Source of the DNA: Streptomyces dysideae
Lineage (GTDB): Bacteria > Actinomycetota > Actinomycetes > Streptomycetales > Streptomycetaceae
Length of the DNA: 58,207 nt
Direction: 5' to 3'
Assembly (NCBI RefSeq): GCF_001514305.1
Contig: NZ_KQ949126.1
Location: 1 to 58,207 of the forward strand
Shown here: piece after piece, positions 33,584 to 41,682 of the stretch
Layout: the number at the start of each line of letters is the position of its first letter
How positions within the stretch are numbered: position 1 is the first letter of the stretch
Notes under the pieces: model-generated
What the model saw: the letters and a program-made list of their open reading frames with translations, nothing else
Told to the model about the DNA's origin: nothing
Databases searched by the model: none
Position numbers and translations under genes: made by a program

Positions 33584-34207
33584 GTGTCGACGGAGACAGC
33601 AGACAGTGAGAGCACGATGCAGCAGCTGCGCACCCCCCATGTCGTCGTGGTCATGGGCGTCGCGGGCACCGGCAAGACCACCATCGGTCCCCTGCTCGCG
33701 GCCCGGCTCGGCGTTCCGTACGCCGAGGGCGACGACTTCCACCCGCAGGCCAACATCACCAAGATGTCGGCCGGCACCCCGCTCGGCGACGAGGACCGGT
33801 GGCCCTGGCTGGACGCCATCGGCAGCTGGGCCCACGGGCGGGCGGGGCTCGGCGGAGTGGTCAGCTGCTCGGCACTGAAGCGGTCGTACCGCGACCGGCT
33901 GCGGGCCGCCGCGCCCGGCGTGGTCTTCGTGCATCTCGCGGGCGACCGCGCGCTCATCGAGGACCGGATGGCGCACCGGCAGGGGCACTTCATGCCGACG
34001 GCGCTGCTCGACTCCCAGTTCGCCGCGCTCCAGCCGCTGGAGCCGGACGAGGCGGGCGTCGTCGTGGACGTCGCGGGCAGCCCCGAGGAGATCACCCATC
34101 GGGCCGTGACGGCCCTCCCCGAGCCGACCCCACAGAGCCCCCCGGGGCCACTTGGTGACCCCGGGCTCTCTGCCCGTACCTGCAAGGGAACCGTTCCGGG
34201 GCAGTGA
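33584..34207 (+). CDS. gntK: Gluconokinase
   Basis: A 207-residue P-loop kinase that phosphorylates gluconate to 6-phosphogluconate for the pentose phosphate pathway. The Walker A motif GVAGTGKTT is at residues 25-33, followed by AEGDDFHPQANITKMSAGTP and CSALKRSYRDRLR, both signatures of GntK. The start may be GTG 33584 or ATG 33617. The last 35 residues (after TALPEP) look unlike the family, which is usually about 170 residues, and run into a decayed region; an original stop may have been lost. The gluconate permease usually found next in the operon is absent from the window. Confidence 0.87.
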   Translation: MSTETADSESTMQQLRTPHVVVVMGVAGTGKTTIGPLLAARLGVPYAEGDDFHPQANITKMSAGTPLGDEDRWPWLDAIGSWAHGRAGLGGVVSCSALKRSYRDRLRAAAPGVVFVHLAGDRALIEDRMAHRQGHFMPTALLDSQFAALQPLEPDEAGVVVDVAGSPEEITHRAVTALPEPTPQSPPGPLGDPGLSARTCKGTVPGQ

Positions 34208-34464
34208 GCGGGTGAGTTCGCCCACTGGCGCGCCCCGAACGGTCTTGGGCGCACTGGTCGTCCGCTTTCGCATCCCGGGCGGCGACACGGATCGCGTCCG
34301 TGGTCCGAGCCGGGCGGGCGGGCGGAGTCCCTCACGACCTGGCCTGTGGATGCGGCCAGAGGCGACGGGGAAGCCCTGAACCATCACGCTGACGCTACCC
34401 CGGCCCACCCAGAGCCCTGCAAGCCTGCGACCTCTCCGGCCCGCCGCACGGCGTGCAGGGCGAC

Positions 34465-34862
34465 GGACCCGCGCCGACACCACCGTACAGGCCGGTGATC
34501 CGGACGACGCCGGGTGGCCGTCGGAGGTGGACGTGGCGGTCGAGGCGTCGGGAGTGGCCGCCGGGCTGGACACCTGTCTGCGGCTGGTACGGCGCGGGGG
34601 TGTGGTCGTGCAGCTCGGGATGCTGCCGCCGGGGCAGTCGCCCTTCGCCGGGAACCTCGTCGTCAGCCGGGAGATCGAGCTGCGGGGGGCGTTCCGGTTC
34701 GACGGGGAGTTCGACGACGCGCTGGAACTCCCGGCGGGCGAGGCGCTGTTCGGCGGGCTGGTGAGTGCGGTGGTGCCGGTGCGGCAGGCCGAGTCGGCCT
34801 TCGCGCTGGCCGCGGACCGGAGAAGCCGGGCCTGCAAGGTGCTGCTGGACTTCGCCTCTTGA
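34465..34862 (+). pseudogene. Remnant of a zinc-type alcohol dehydrogenase (L-idonate 5-dehydrogenase-like)
   Basis: Only the C-terminal third of a medium-chain dehydrogenase remains. Readable segments are VDVAVEASGVAAGLDTCLRL, VVVQLGMLPPGQSPFAGNLV and EIELRGAFRFDGEFDDALEL, ending CKVLLDFAS; they fit idonate/sorbitol dehydrogenases. The zinc-binding N-terminal domain and GxGxxG are missing; homology fades upstream of about 34465. There is no plausible start with a ribosome site. Its place after gluconokinase suggests a former gluconate/idonate operon that lost the permease and the front of this gene through a deletion. Confidence 0.8.
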
Positions 34863-34897
34863 GCAACCTTTGGCCACTGCCTCCGCAGCGTCTCTGA

Positions 34898-35584
34898 TCA
34901 GCTAAGTGATCCCATGTGAGACATGGTGTCTGGTGTGGGTTCTGTCCACCGTGGAGGGGTGGCATGGGCGTGCAGGTGGAATCCTGCGCCCCGTGCCGCT
35001 CCTCGTGGCTTGTGCCGGTTGGTGGGTGTGCTGATCGTTGTCACGCCTGGTGCCGGTGGGCTGCGCGGGGCAGCCGTCTCCGGCCCGTGGGTGCGTGACC
35101 CTCCGGACGCTGGCCCGCAGGGGCCGGTAGAGCCGGTAGAGCCGGTAGAGCCGGTAGAGCCGGTAGAGCCGGTAGAGCCACCCTCGGCCGAGGCGACGGT
35201 CCAGCCCAGCCGGCGTAGGGCCATCCACGCGTTCGACGGCAGTGTCCGTCCCTCAGCGTCCACGCCGGAGGCGAGCGCGTCCACATCGGCGGCATTCCAG
35301 TGCACGGCCAGCAGATCGGCGGGCATGCCGGAGACCAGACGGGCAGCCCAGTCCACCCGCTGCGCCAGCGCAGCCGTCGACAGTGTCCGGCCTGTTTTCT
35401 CCACCACGCCCGTACGCAGCAGACCACGGGCACAGGCGGTGCGGGCCGTCTCGCCCCCACCCAGCGGCAGCTTCCGGCTCACCGCGAGGTTCCCCCGGGA
35501 TGCGAAGGGAGCTGACAGCGGGTCAGATGGGACGCATGAGAGGACCTGTGACCATGGCTGGAAACACGTGAGCCTGGGCGACAC
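34898..35584 (-). CDS. Orphan reading frame of unknown function, possibly a gene remnant
   Basis: A 228-codon frame from a GTG. Its middle part has good streptomycete codon use and looks protein-like: LPLGGGETARTACARGLL, TLSTAALAQRVDWAARLVSG, MPADLLAVHWNAADVDALAS and LPSNAWMALRRLGWTVA. After that comes a (GST)n run encoded by a 9-nt repeat and a tail of biased composition that is probably not functional. I do not recognise the family with certainty; a transposon-borne protein is possible, since the region lies next to a truncated dehydrogenase gene, but no transposase catalytic motif is visible. Treat as a low-confidence coding call. Confidence 0.35.
   Translation of the reverse strand: MSPRLTCFQPWSQVLSCVPSDPLSAPFASRGNLAVSRKLPLGGGETARTACARGLLRTGVVEKTGRTLSTAALAQRVDWAARLVSGMPADLLAVHWNAADVDALASGVDAEGRTLPSNAWMALRRLGWTVASAEGGSTGSTGSTGSTGSTGSTGPCGPASGGSRTHGPETAAPRSPPAPGVTTISTPTNRHKPRGAARGAGFHLHAHATPPRWTEPTPDTMSHMGSLS
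35123..35179. repeat. Six tandem 9-nt repeats (GCCGGTAGA)
   Basis: Six exact consecutive copies of GCCGGTAGA followed by GCC. They encode VEP triplets on the plus strand or GST triplets on the minus strand. Exact identity suggests recent expansion. Confidence 0.95.
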
Positions 35585-35593
35585 CGCTTCCCG

Positions 35594-35614
35594 GACGGGC
35601 CGGACAGGCCCGTC
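35594..35614 (-). terminator. Candidate terminator after the cytochrome b gene
   Basis: An 8-bp perfect stem GACGGGCC / GGCCCGTC with a 5-nt loop, about 40 nt downstream of the leftward cytochrome b gene. There is no T-run. Confidence 0.5.
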
Positions 35615-35655
35615 ATGAGGGGACTTGAGGCATCCGAGGAGTGCCCGTAGTCAGG

Positions 35656-36282
35656 TCAGGGACGCCACAGCGGATGCTCCCGTTCCGCCCACTCCCGGCT
35701 CACCGACCCCGTCCGCATGCCCCGCCGTGCCTCCGGGTCCCCCAGCGCCATCCCGATGTGACCGGCGAGGACGATGCCGATCGTCAGGGCCAGCCAGTCG
35801 TGGACGAAGGTGGCGCTGGTGCGCCACTGGAGAGGTGTGAGGTGGGTGAACCACATCAGCAGGCCGGTGCCGAGCATGACCAGCGTCGCGCCGGCGATCC
35901 AGGCGGCGTAGATCTTCTGCCCGGCGTTGAACTTGCCCGCCGGCCGGGACGCGGGGCGCTTGTCGCGGTGCAGGGCGGCGCGCAGCCAGCGGCGGTCGTG
36001 CGGGCCGAAGCGGTTGAGGAAGCGCAGGTCGGAGCGGAAGGCGCGGGAGACGAGGCCCGCCAGTACCGGTACGGGCAGGGCGAGTCCGGCCCATTCGTGG
36101 ACGCGGACCACCAGTTCGCGGCGGCCGACTAGTTCGGCGAGCTGGGGGACGTAGAGGCAGGCGGCGGTCAGCACGCAGATGCCCATCAGCGCGGCCGTCG
36201 TGCGGTGCACCCAGCGTTCGGCGCGGCTGAAGCGGCGGATCCCGGTCGTCGCGGGCGCGGGGGTGTCAGCTCGTAGGCTCAT
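35656..36282 (-). CDS. Cytochrome b-type membrane subunit partner of the molybdo-oxidoreductase
   Basis: A 208-residue integral membrane protein with four hydrophobic helices and histidines placed as haem ligands: AERWVHRTTAAL (near 25), VRVHEWAGLAL (near 62), FVHDWLALTIGIVLAGHIGM (near 165). This is the pattern of di-haem cytochrome b subunits (formate dehydrogenase gamma or YedZ-like). Its start overlaps the end of the molybdopterin gene by 17 nt, so the two are coupled and probably form a membrane-tethered redox complex that links the enzyme to the quinone pool. ATG 36282. Confidence 0.8.
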   Translation of the reverse strand: MSLRADTPAPATTGIRRFSRAERWVHRTTAALMGICVLTAACLYVPQLAELVGRRELVVRVHEWAGLALPVPVLAGLVSRAFRSDLRFLNRFGPHDRRWLRAALHRDKRPASRPAGKFNAGQKIYAAWIAGATLVMLGTGLLMWFTHLTPLQWRTSATFVHDWLALTIGIVLAGHIGMALGDPEARRGMRTGSVSREWAEREHPLWRP

Positions 36283-36991
36283 CGTCGCGTCCGTTCGAGC
36301 GGCCCACCCAGGCGTCGACGTCGTAGCCGCGCTCCTCCCAGTAGCCCGGGCGGACGTCCTCGGTGACGGTGATGCCGGAGAGCCACTTGGCGGACTTGTA
36401 GAAGTACATGGGCGCCACATAGAGGCGGACGGGGCCGCCGTGGCTGTGGCCGATGTTCTTGTCCTGCATGCGCAGGGCGACCAGGACGTCGGAGCGGCGG
36501 GCCTGGTCGAGGGTGAGGCTCTCGGTGTAGGTGCCGTCGAAGCAGGTGAAGCGCACCGCCCCGGCCTCTTGGCGCACTCCCGCGGCGTCGAGGAGCCGGG
36601 ACAGGCGCACCCCCTCGAACGGGGTGTCGGGGACCCGCCAGCCGGTGACGCACTGGACGTCGCGGACCATCCGGGTCTGCGGCAGGGCGCGGAGGTCCGC
36701 CAGGGTGTAGGTCCGGGGGCGGTCGACCAGGCCGTCGATCTTGAGGCGGTAGCTGGTGGCGTTCTTGTGGGGTACGGACGACGCGACCGAGTAGTAGCGG
36801 AAGCCGCCGCCGTTGGGCAGCAGTTCGGTCAGGCCGGTGGGGTCCGTGTCGGCGGCGCTCGCGAGGAAGGACTCCAGGCCGCGCTGCAGGGTGGGCGCGG
36901 TGACCACGCCGAGGGCGCCCAGGCCGAGGGTGCCGAGGAGGACGCGGCGGCCGATGGGCTTGCCGCGTTCCTCTGCCGATTCGTCGTTCAC
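36266..36991 (-). CDS. Tat-exported molybdopterin-dependent oxidoreductase (sulfite oxidase/MsrP fold)
   Basis: A 241-residue protein with the oxidoreductase molybdopterin-binding fold. The Mo-coordinating cysteine is in RDVQCVTGWRVPDTPFEGV (about residue 114). Other family segments are YRLKIDGLVDRPRTYTLADL and VRLYVAPMYFYKSAKWLSGI. The N-terminus has a twin-arginine signal (GRRVLLGTLGLGALG), which fits folded cofactor export. The substrate is unknown; relatives reduce methionine sulfoxide or oxidise sulfite. The only usable start is GTG 36991 and its ribosome site is poor (AGG almost touching the start), which is unusual for this window. Confidence 0.82.
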   Translation of the reverse strand: MNDESAEERGKPIGRRVLLGTLGLGALGVVTAPTLQRGLESFLASAADTDPTGLTELLPNGGGFRYYSVASSVPHKNATSYRLKIDGLVDRPRTYTLADLRALPQTRMVRDVQCVTGWRVPDTPFEGVRLSRLLDAAGVRQEAGAVRFTCFDGTYTESLTLDQARRSDVLVALRMQDKNIGHSHGGPVRLYVAPMYFYKSAKWLSGITVTEDVRPGYWEERGYDVDAWVGRSNGRDDEPTS

Positions 36992-37000
36992 CTGTTCATT

Positions 37001-37044
37001 CGAGCACCCTCGACCCGTGCGGGACCAGGGGTCGAGGGTGCTCG
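37001..37044. terminator. 16-bp hairpin between the permease and the molybdo-oxidoreductase genes
   Basis: Perfect arms CGAGCACCCTCGACCC (37001-37016) and complement (37029-37044) with a 12-nt loop. It lies downstream of the leftward permease and ends only 10 nt before the GTG of the next gene. It can terminate the permease transcript, but its position in the next gene's leader could also control read-through. Confidence 0.75.
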
Positions 37045-37076
37045 TCAGGGTTCCGTAACCACTTCTTACGCGGTTC

Positions 37077-38630
37077 TCATGGGGTTTTCGGTCCGGCCGC
37101 CGCCTTCTCCAGCTGGAACGCCTCGTTGCCGAGGCCGATGCGGGCGTGCACGTGGGGGGCGCGGGAGCGCAGGACCAGGCCCTGGAGCAGGCCTACGACC
37201 AGGGCGAGTCCGATGATGCCGGGCAGGATCCAGCTGAGGGACGAGCCGGGGCCCGCGCCGACGAGGACGTCGAAGTCCTTCACCGTGTAGCCGATGATGA
37301 ACAGCAGGGCGAGGGTGGCAAGCCCGGCGGCGGCCAGCCGCCAGAACTGGGCGCCGGCGGCTCCGCGGCGGACGAAGAAAGCGATGACGGAGACCGAGGC
37401 GACGGCCATCAGCAGGGTGACGCCGAGGGCGCCGATGTTGCCCATCCAGGTGAACAGGTGCAGGACGGGCGCGGTCGGGTCGCCGGCCGGCTTGTCGTCG
37501 GTGAGCGCGAACGCGGCGACGACCAGCAGGGAGATCCCGGTCTGGAGCAGGGAGCCGGTGCCGGGGGCGCCGCTGGCGCTGCTGGTGCGGCCGAAGGCGG
37601 CGGGCAGCAGGCCCTCGCGGCCCATGGCGAAGGCGTAGCGGGCGACGACGTTGTGGAAGCTGAGCATGGCCGCGAACATGCCGGTCACGAACAGGATGTG
37701 CAGGACGTCCGTGAAGGTGCCGCCGAGCAGGTCGCCGGTGAGGAAGAAGAGCAGCCCGGCGCTCTGCTCCTGCGAGGTGCCGATGACGGCCGAGGGCCCG
37801 GTGGCGACGGTGATCGCCCAGCAGGTGAGCGTGTAGAAGACGGCGATGCCGCCGATGGCCAGGAACATCACCCGGGGTACGAGGACGTGCGGGCGGCTGG
37901 TCTCCTCGGCGTAGACGGGGGCCTGCTCGAAGCCGAGGAAGGCGGCGACGCAGAAGCACAGGGCGGTGCCGATGCCCGCGCCGGAAAGGGTGTCCGGGTT
38001 GAAGGCGTGCAGCGAGAGGCCCTCAGGGCCGGGGTCGGACACGGCGGCCACGTCGAAGATGACCACCAGGGCGACCTCGATGAGCAGCAGTACGCCGAGC
38101 ACGCGCGCGTTGAGGTCGATCTTCAGCCAGCCGAGCAGCCCGACGGCGAGCACGGCCACGAGCGCCGGAACCCACCAGGCGATCTCGACCTCGAGATAGG
38201 TGGCGAACAGACCGGACACCTCGAAGCCGAAGATGCCGTAGATGCCGACCTGGAGCGCGTTGTAGGCGACGAGCGCGACCAGGGCGGCACCGGCGCCGGC
38301 GGTGCCGCCGAGGCCGCGGGAGATGTACGCGTAGAAGGCGCCGGCGTTGTGGACGTGCCGGCTCATCTCGGCGTAGCCGACGCTGAACAGGGCGAGGACG
38401 ATGCCGAGGACCACGAAGAGGAGGGGCTGTCCGACGATGCCCATCACCGCGAATGTGGTGGGCATGACACCCGCGACGACCATGAGGGGGGCGGTCGCGG
38501 CGAGAACGGAGAGCAGCAGCCCCCCGGTGCCGAGGCGATCGGCGCGCAGAGCCCGTTCCTGCCCCTTGAACGTACTGATGCCGCCGCCGTCGGCGGTGAC
38601 TCTGCTCGTGCTGGAACTGCCCGTCGTCAT
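37077..38630 (-). CDS. APC-family amino acid permease
   Basis: A 517-residue transporter with about 12 membrane helices. APC features are LATAPLMVVAGVMPTTFAVM in TM1, AGAFYAYISRGLGGTAGAGA after TM2, FLGFEQAPVYAEETSRP in TM6/loop and RYAFAMGREGLLPAAFGR in the TM8 loop. The substrate is not decided; such proteins take up amino acids or polyamines with protons or sodium. The ATG at 38630 lies 36 nt after the preceding gene on the same strand, suggesting an operon with the hypothetical helical protein gene. A 16-bp hairpin follows. Confidence 0.88.
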   Translation of the reverse strand: MTTGSSSTSRVTADGGGISTFKGQERALRADRLGTGGLLLSVLAATAPLMVVAGVMPTTFAVMGIVGQPLLFVVLGIVLALFSVGYAEMSRHVHNAGAFYAYISRGLGGTAGAGAALVALVAYNALQVGIYGIFGFEVSGLFATYLEVEIAWWVPALVAVLAVGLLGWLKIDLNARVLGVLLLIEVALVVIFDVAAVSDPGPEGLSLHAFNPDTLSGAGIGTALCFCVAAFLGFEQAPVYAEETSRPHVLVPRVMFLAIGGIAVFYTLTCWAITVATGPSAVIGTSQEQSAGLLFFLTGDLLGGTFTDVLHILFVTGMFAAMLSFHNVVARYAFAMGREGLLPAAFGRTSSASGAPGTGSLLQTGISLLVVAAFALTDDKPAGDPTAPVLHLFTWMGNIGALGVTLLMAVASVSVIAFFVRRGAAGAQFWRLAAAGLATLALLFIIGYTVKDFDVLVGAGPGSSLSWILPGIIGLALVVGLLQGLVLRSRAPHVHARIGLGNEAFQLEKAAAGPKTP

Positions 38631-38666
38631 CGCAAGACCGTCCTTCGTAGGGTTTCCGGGGGGCGT

Positions 38667-39617
38667 TCAGGCCGTGCCGAGTGCTCCGGCGCGGGCGGTA
38701 CGGAAGGCGGGGTAGGGGTCGCGGTCCGGGTACGACCAGGGCACCGGCGTGACATGTCCGCCGATGCGGTGGAACAGGGCGGCGGCCTCGGCTCCGCGGC
38801 CCTCGCAGACCTTGGCGTGGGCGAGGAAGTTGAGGTCGACCAGGCGGCGCGGGTGTCCTTCGTGCTCCCATTCCAGCCACCAGTCGAAGGCGGCCTTCAT
38901 CACCTGCCGGGCCCGGCGCCCGGTCCAGTGTCCGGAGACGGCGGGGTCGGCGGGTTCGTGCCCGGTGGCGGCGAGGACGCGGTAGCGCTCGGCGTGCGCG
39001 ACGACCGGCAGGATGGCGAGCGGGGAGTCGGCGGGGGCGCGGTCGGCGGCGCCGTTGGCGAAGTCGTACACCTCGTGCAGCGGGTCCGGGCCGGCGTCGG
39101 CGTGACGCTCGGCGAGCCGGGCGACCATCAGGTGGTGGGCGTGATGGTGGTCGGCGTAGCGGCCGCGGACCTCTCCGAAGAGCCGGAAGACCTCCTCCTC
39201 GGCGCCCAGGGCACGCTCCAGCATGAGCAGCCCGAGCCATGGTGTGGGGTCGGCGGGCGCGAGGGCGGCTGCGGCGTGACAGGCCTCGCGGGCCCGGACC
39301 GGTTTCTCCTTGCCGCGTAAGGCGCGCTGCACCTGGGCGAGGGCGAGCAGGGCGGCGGCGTCGCCGGAGTCGGGTTCGGCGAGCAGCCAGTCCCGGGCCC
39401 AGGCGGCGGCGTGCGGCTCCAGGGCGAGGACGGTGACCCGATGCCCCCGCCGGTCCCATTCGTCGCCGGTGCGGGCGAGTAACGAGCGGGTGGTCTGCCA
39501 CCGTCCCTGGGCCAACGCGGTGCGGGCGGCGGCGAGTTCGCCGTCGTCGAGTGCTGCGTCCAGAGTGTGGGCCGCGCGTCTGCGGCCACGGCCCAAGGGT
39601 GGCGGAGGTGGGGACAC
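38667..39617 (-). CDS. Helical-repeat protein of unknown function
   Basis: A 316-residue soluble protein I do not recognise. It is rich in Ala/Leu helices arranged like TPR or similar repeats: GELAAARTALAQGRWQTTRS, DAAALLALAQVQRALRGKEK, TPWLGLLMLERALGAEEEVF, and a C-terminal LVDLNFLAHAKVCEGRGAEA. Histidine-rich YADHHHAHHLMVARLAERHA (about 155-175) stands out. GTG 39617 is the likely start, without a strong ribosome site. It is followed closely by the APC permease gene and may be co-expressed; no functional link is known. Confidence 0.65.
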   Translation of the reverse strand: MSPPPPPLGRGRRRAAHTLDAALDDGELAAARTALAQGRWQTTRSLLARTGDEWDRRGHRVTVLALEPHAAAWARDWLLAEPDSGDAAALLALAQVQRALRGKEKPVRAREACHAAAALAPADPTPWLGLLMLERALGAEEEVFRLFGEVRGRYADHHHAHHLMVARLAERHADAGPDPLHEVYDFANGAADRAPADSPLAILPVVAHAERYRVLAATGHEPADPAVSGHWTGRRARQVMKAAFDWWLEWEHEGHPRRLVDLNFLAHAKVCEGRGAEAAALFHRIGGHVTPVPWSYPDRDPYPAFRTARAGALGTA

Positions 39618-39992
39618 CGCGGAGACTTCCTCACGCGACGCGGTTCGTCGTCGGTACGGGGGCGGAAAGGGGGTCGCAAGGGGGCGGCAAGGGGGGCGGG
39701 TGTTCGGGCTGCATTCGCGCTGCCATCAGTTGATCACGCACAGCAAACCCGCAGCCAACGCTTTCCGTCAAGGGCCGCAGATGCGTTACACGCGTCAACT
39801 TCCGTTACGAAAGGGACAGTTGTGGCTCCTGGGACCTTCGCCCACGAGGGAATATATGGCTTATGTGGCGTACGCCATGGCGCAGCCGGCGTGGGCAGCG
39901 GACCATTACGGGACAGCCACGCCGGGCCCGGACACGCTAGAGTCGGCCCTCACGCACCCCGTGGCCCGCCGATGATCATCGAGGTACGCAGC
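39618..39992. other. Intergenic region, no gene seen
   Basis: About 375 nt between divergent genes. It is less G+C-rich than its surroundings in 39720-39860 (for example GTTACGAAAGGGACAGTTG), which fits a promoter region. Open frames crossing it have poor codon use and no recognisable segments. No strong palindrome was noticed. Confidence 0.5.
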
Positions 39993-40886
39993 GTGTCGGT
40001 TCAGGTTCTGATACTCGCCGTGAGCGCTGCCTGCTGCCTGGGCTTCGGCTTCGTACTCCAGCAGAACGCAGCCCAGCGGGCCCCGCTGAACGACTTCCTC
40101 TCGCCCCGGATCCTCCTCGACCTGGTGAAGGTGCCGCGCTGGCTGGGCGGCATCGGGCTGATGGCGGTCGGCATGGCGCTGGGCGCGATGGCACTGGGCC
40201 AGGGTGAGATCTCCCTGGTGGAGCCGCTGCTCGCAACGAACCTGCTCTTCGCGCTGGCCCTCTCCCGCCGCCAGACCAAACAACCTCTGGGCCGCCAGGG
40301 CTGGGCGGGCCTCGCGCTGCTCGCGGGCGGGGTGACGGCGTTCATCGTGGCGGGCGAGCCGCGCGGCGGCACCCCGGTCGCCGACCCACTCCGCCCCTGG
40401 CTGATCATCGGCGCCATGCTCGGCCTGGCCCTGCTGCTGACGACGTACGCGAAACGCTCGCGCCTCAGCTCCGGCCCGGTCCTGCTGGCGCTTGCCGCCG
40501 GTCTTCTCTACGGCGTGCAGGACGCGCTGACGCGGGTGAGCGGCCAGCGGTTCGCCGAGGGCGGCCTCATGGAGGTCCTGACCGGCTGGCAGCCGTACGC
40601 CGTGCTGGTACTCGGCGTCACCGGTCTGATCCTGGTACAGAGCGCGTTCGAAACAGCGTCCCTGCGCATGTCCCTGCCCGCCCTGACCGCGGCCCAGCCG
40701 CTGGCCGGCATCGCCTGCGGAGTGGGCTTCCTCGGCGACCGGCTGCGCACCGACCCCGGAGCACTGGCCTGGGAGGCGGCCGGGCTCGCGGCGGTCGTGA
40801 TCGGCATCATCCTGCTCGGCCTGCATCCGGCGATGCCGTGCGGGACGACGGAGGCGCGGCGGACGCCGGCCCTGCAGTCACGCTGA
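39993..40886 (+). CDS. DMT-type membrane transporter (EamA-like)
   Basis: A 297-residue protein with about ten hydrophobic helices in two halves, the layout of drug/metabolite transporters: VQVLILAVSAACCLGFGFVL, GLMAVGMALGAMALGQGEIS, SLVEPLLATNLLFALALSRR, then GPVLLALAAGLLYGVQDALT and SLPALTAAQPLAGIACGVGF. The substrate is unknown. GTG 39993 is preferred because GAGG sits 8 nt before it; ATG 39972 has no ribosome site. A 63-bp piece of this gene (40532-40594) is repeated just downstream of its stop codon. Confidence 0.8.
   Translation: MSVQVLILAVSAACCLGFGFVLQQNAAQRAPLNDFLSPRILLDLVKVPRWLGGIGLMAVGMALGAMALGQGEISLVEPLLATNLLFALALSRRQTKQPLGRQGWAGLALLAGGVTAFIVAGEPRGGTPVADPLRPWLIIGAMLGLALLLTTYAKRSRLSSGPVLLALAAGLLYGVQDALTRVSGQRFAEGGLMEVLTGWQPYAVLVLGVTGLILVQSAFETASLRMSLPALTAAQPLAGIACGVGFLGDRLRTDPGALAWEAAGLAAVVIGIILLGLHPAMPCGTTEARRTPALQSR
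40532..40594 (+). repeat. 63-bp duplication, copy 1 (inside the DMT transporter gene)
   Basis: Encodes VSGQRFAEGGLMEVLTGWQP. It matches 40901-40963 at 61 of 63 positions. This is the source copy, since it fits the transporter sequence. Confidence 0.92.
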
Positions 40887-40900
40887 CGGCCCGCGCCGGC

Positions 40901-40963
40901 GCGGGTGAGCGGCCGGCGGTTCGCCGAGGGCGGCCTCATGGAGGTCCTGACCGGCCGGCAGCC
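40901..40963 (+). repeat. 63-bp duplication, copy 2 (intergenic)
   Basis: A direct repeat of 40532-40594, starting 15 nt after the transporter stop codon, with two substitutions. Homology ends sharply at both sides. It lies in the 280-nt spacer before the NUDIX gene. Confidence 0.92.
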
Positions 40964-41166
40964 GGCCGCGGACTATTCGGTGGCCCGCGTGTCCCGATGC
41001 GGTCGGCGCCGGCGGTCGCTTTTCGGGCCTGTCTCCGGTGTGGTGATCCCCGATTCGCCAGCCGCCGTGCTTGAACTTGCCCGGGTCCTCGCGCCCGTGC
41101 ACCGCGACCTGCTTCGGGACGCGGCCGCGCCGACGGGACCGCCCGCGTCCCTGCTTGGATGGCCCC

Positions 41167-41682
41167 ATGAGCGCTGCTGACGAAATCCTCGACATCGTCG
41201 ACGAGAACGACCAGGTCATCGGGCAGTCCCCACGCGGCCGGGCGTACGCCGAGGGCCTGTGCCATCGCTGCGTCTTCATCCAGGCCCGGGACGCCGAGGG
41301 CCACGTCTTCGTCCATCGCCGCACCCCGACCAAGCTGGTCTTCCCCTCCCTCTATGACATGTTCGTCGGTGGTGTCGTCGGCGCGGGTGAGTCCTACGAC
41401 GACGCGGCGCTGCGCGAGGCGTCGGAGGAACTGGGTGTCACCGGTCTGCCCCGCCCCGAGTTCCTCTTCAAGTTCCTGTACGACGACGGCGCCGGGCAGA
41501 CCTGGTGGTCGGCGGTGTACGAGGTGCGCTGCGAGCTGCCGGTGAATCCGCAGGTGGAGGAGGTCGCGTGGCACGACTTCCTGCCGGAGGGCGAGGTGGA
41601 GCGGCGGCTGGCGCAGTGGGCGTGGGTGCCGGACGGGCTGGCGGCCTGGGAGCGGCTCAGGGCGTATCGGACGGCGGGCTGA
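41167..41682 (+). CDS. NUDIX hydrolase (YfcD/IPP-isomerase-like)
   Basis: A 171-residue NUDIX protein. The Nudix box is GGVVGAGESYDDAALREASE, followed by ELGV (residues about 63-86), with all key acidic residues. Upstream, QSPRGRAYAEGLCHRCVFIQ and HRRTPTKLVFPSLYDMF resemble the YfcD and isopentenyl-diphosphate isomerase branch, but the cysteine and glutamate needed for isomerisation are not clearly matched, so a diphosphate hydrolase is more likely. ATG 41167 has no strong ribosome site. It converges with a decayed hypothetical gene, overlapping by 26 nt if that frame is restored. Confidence 0.82.
   Translation: MSAADEILDIVDENDQVIGQSPRGRAYAEGLCHRCVFIQARDAEGHVFVHRRTPTKLVFPSLYDMFVGGVVGAGESYDDAALREASEELGVTGLPRPEFLFKFLYDDGAGQTWWSAVYEVRCELPVNPQVEEVAWHDFLPEGEVERRLAQWAWVPDGLAAWERLRAYRTAG

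Noticed and set aside
35123..35179. Repeat-coded VEP triplets on the plus strand as part of a real protein
   Set aside because: The plus-strand frame around it has Ser/Arg/Ala-rich composition typical of a shadow frame; codon use favours the minus strand in the adjoining 35180-35480.
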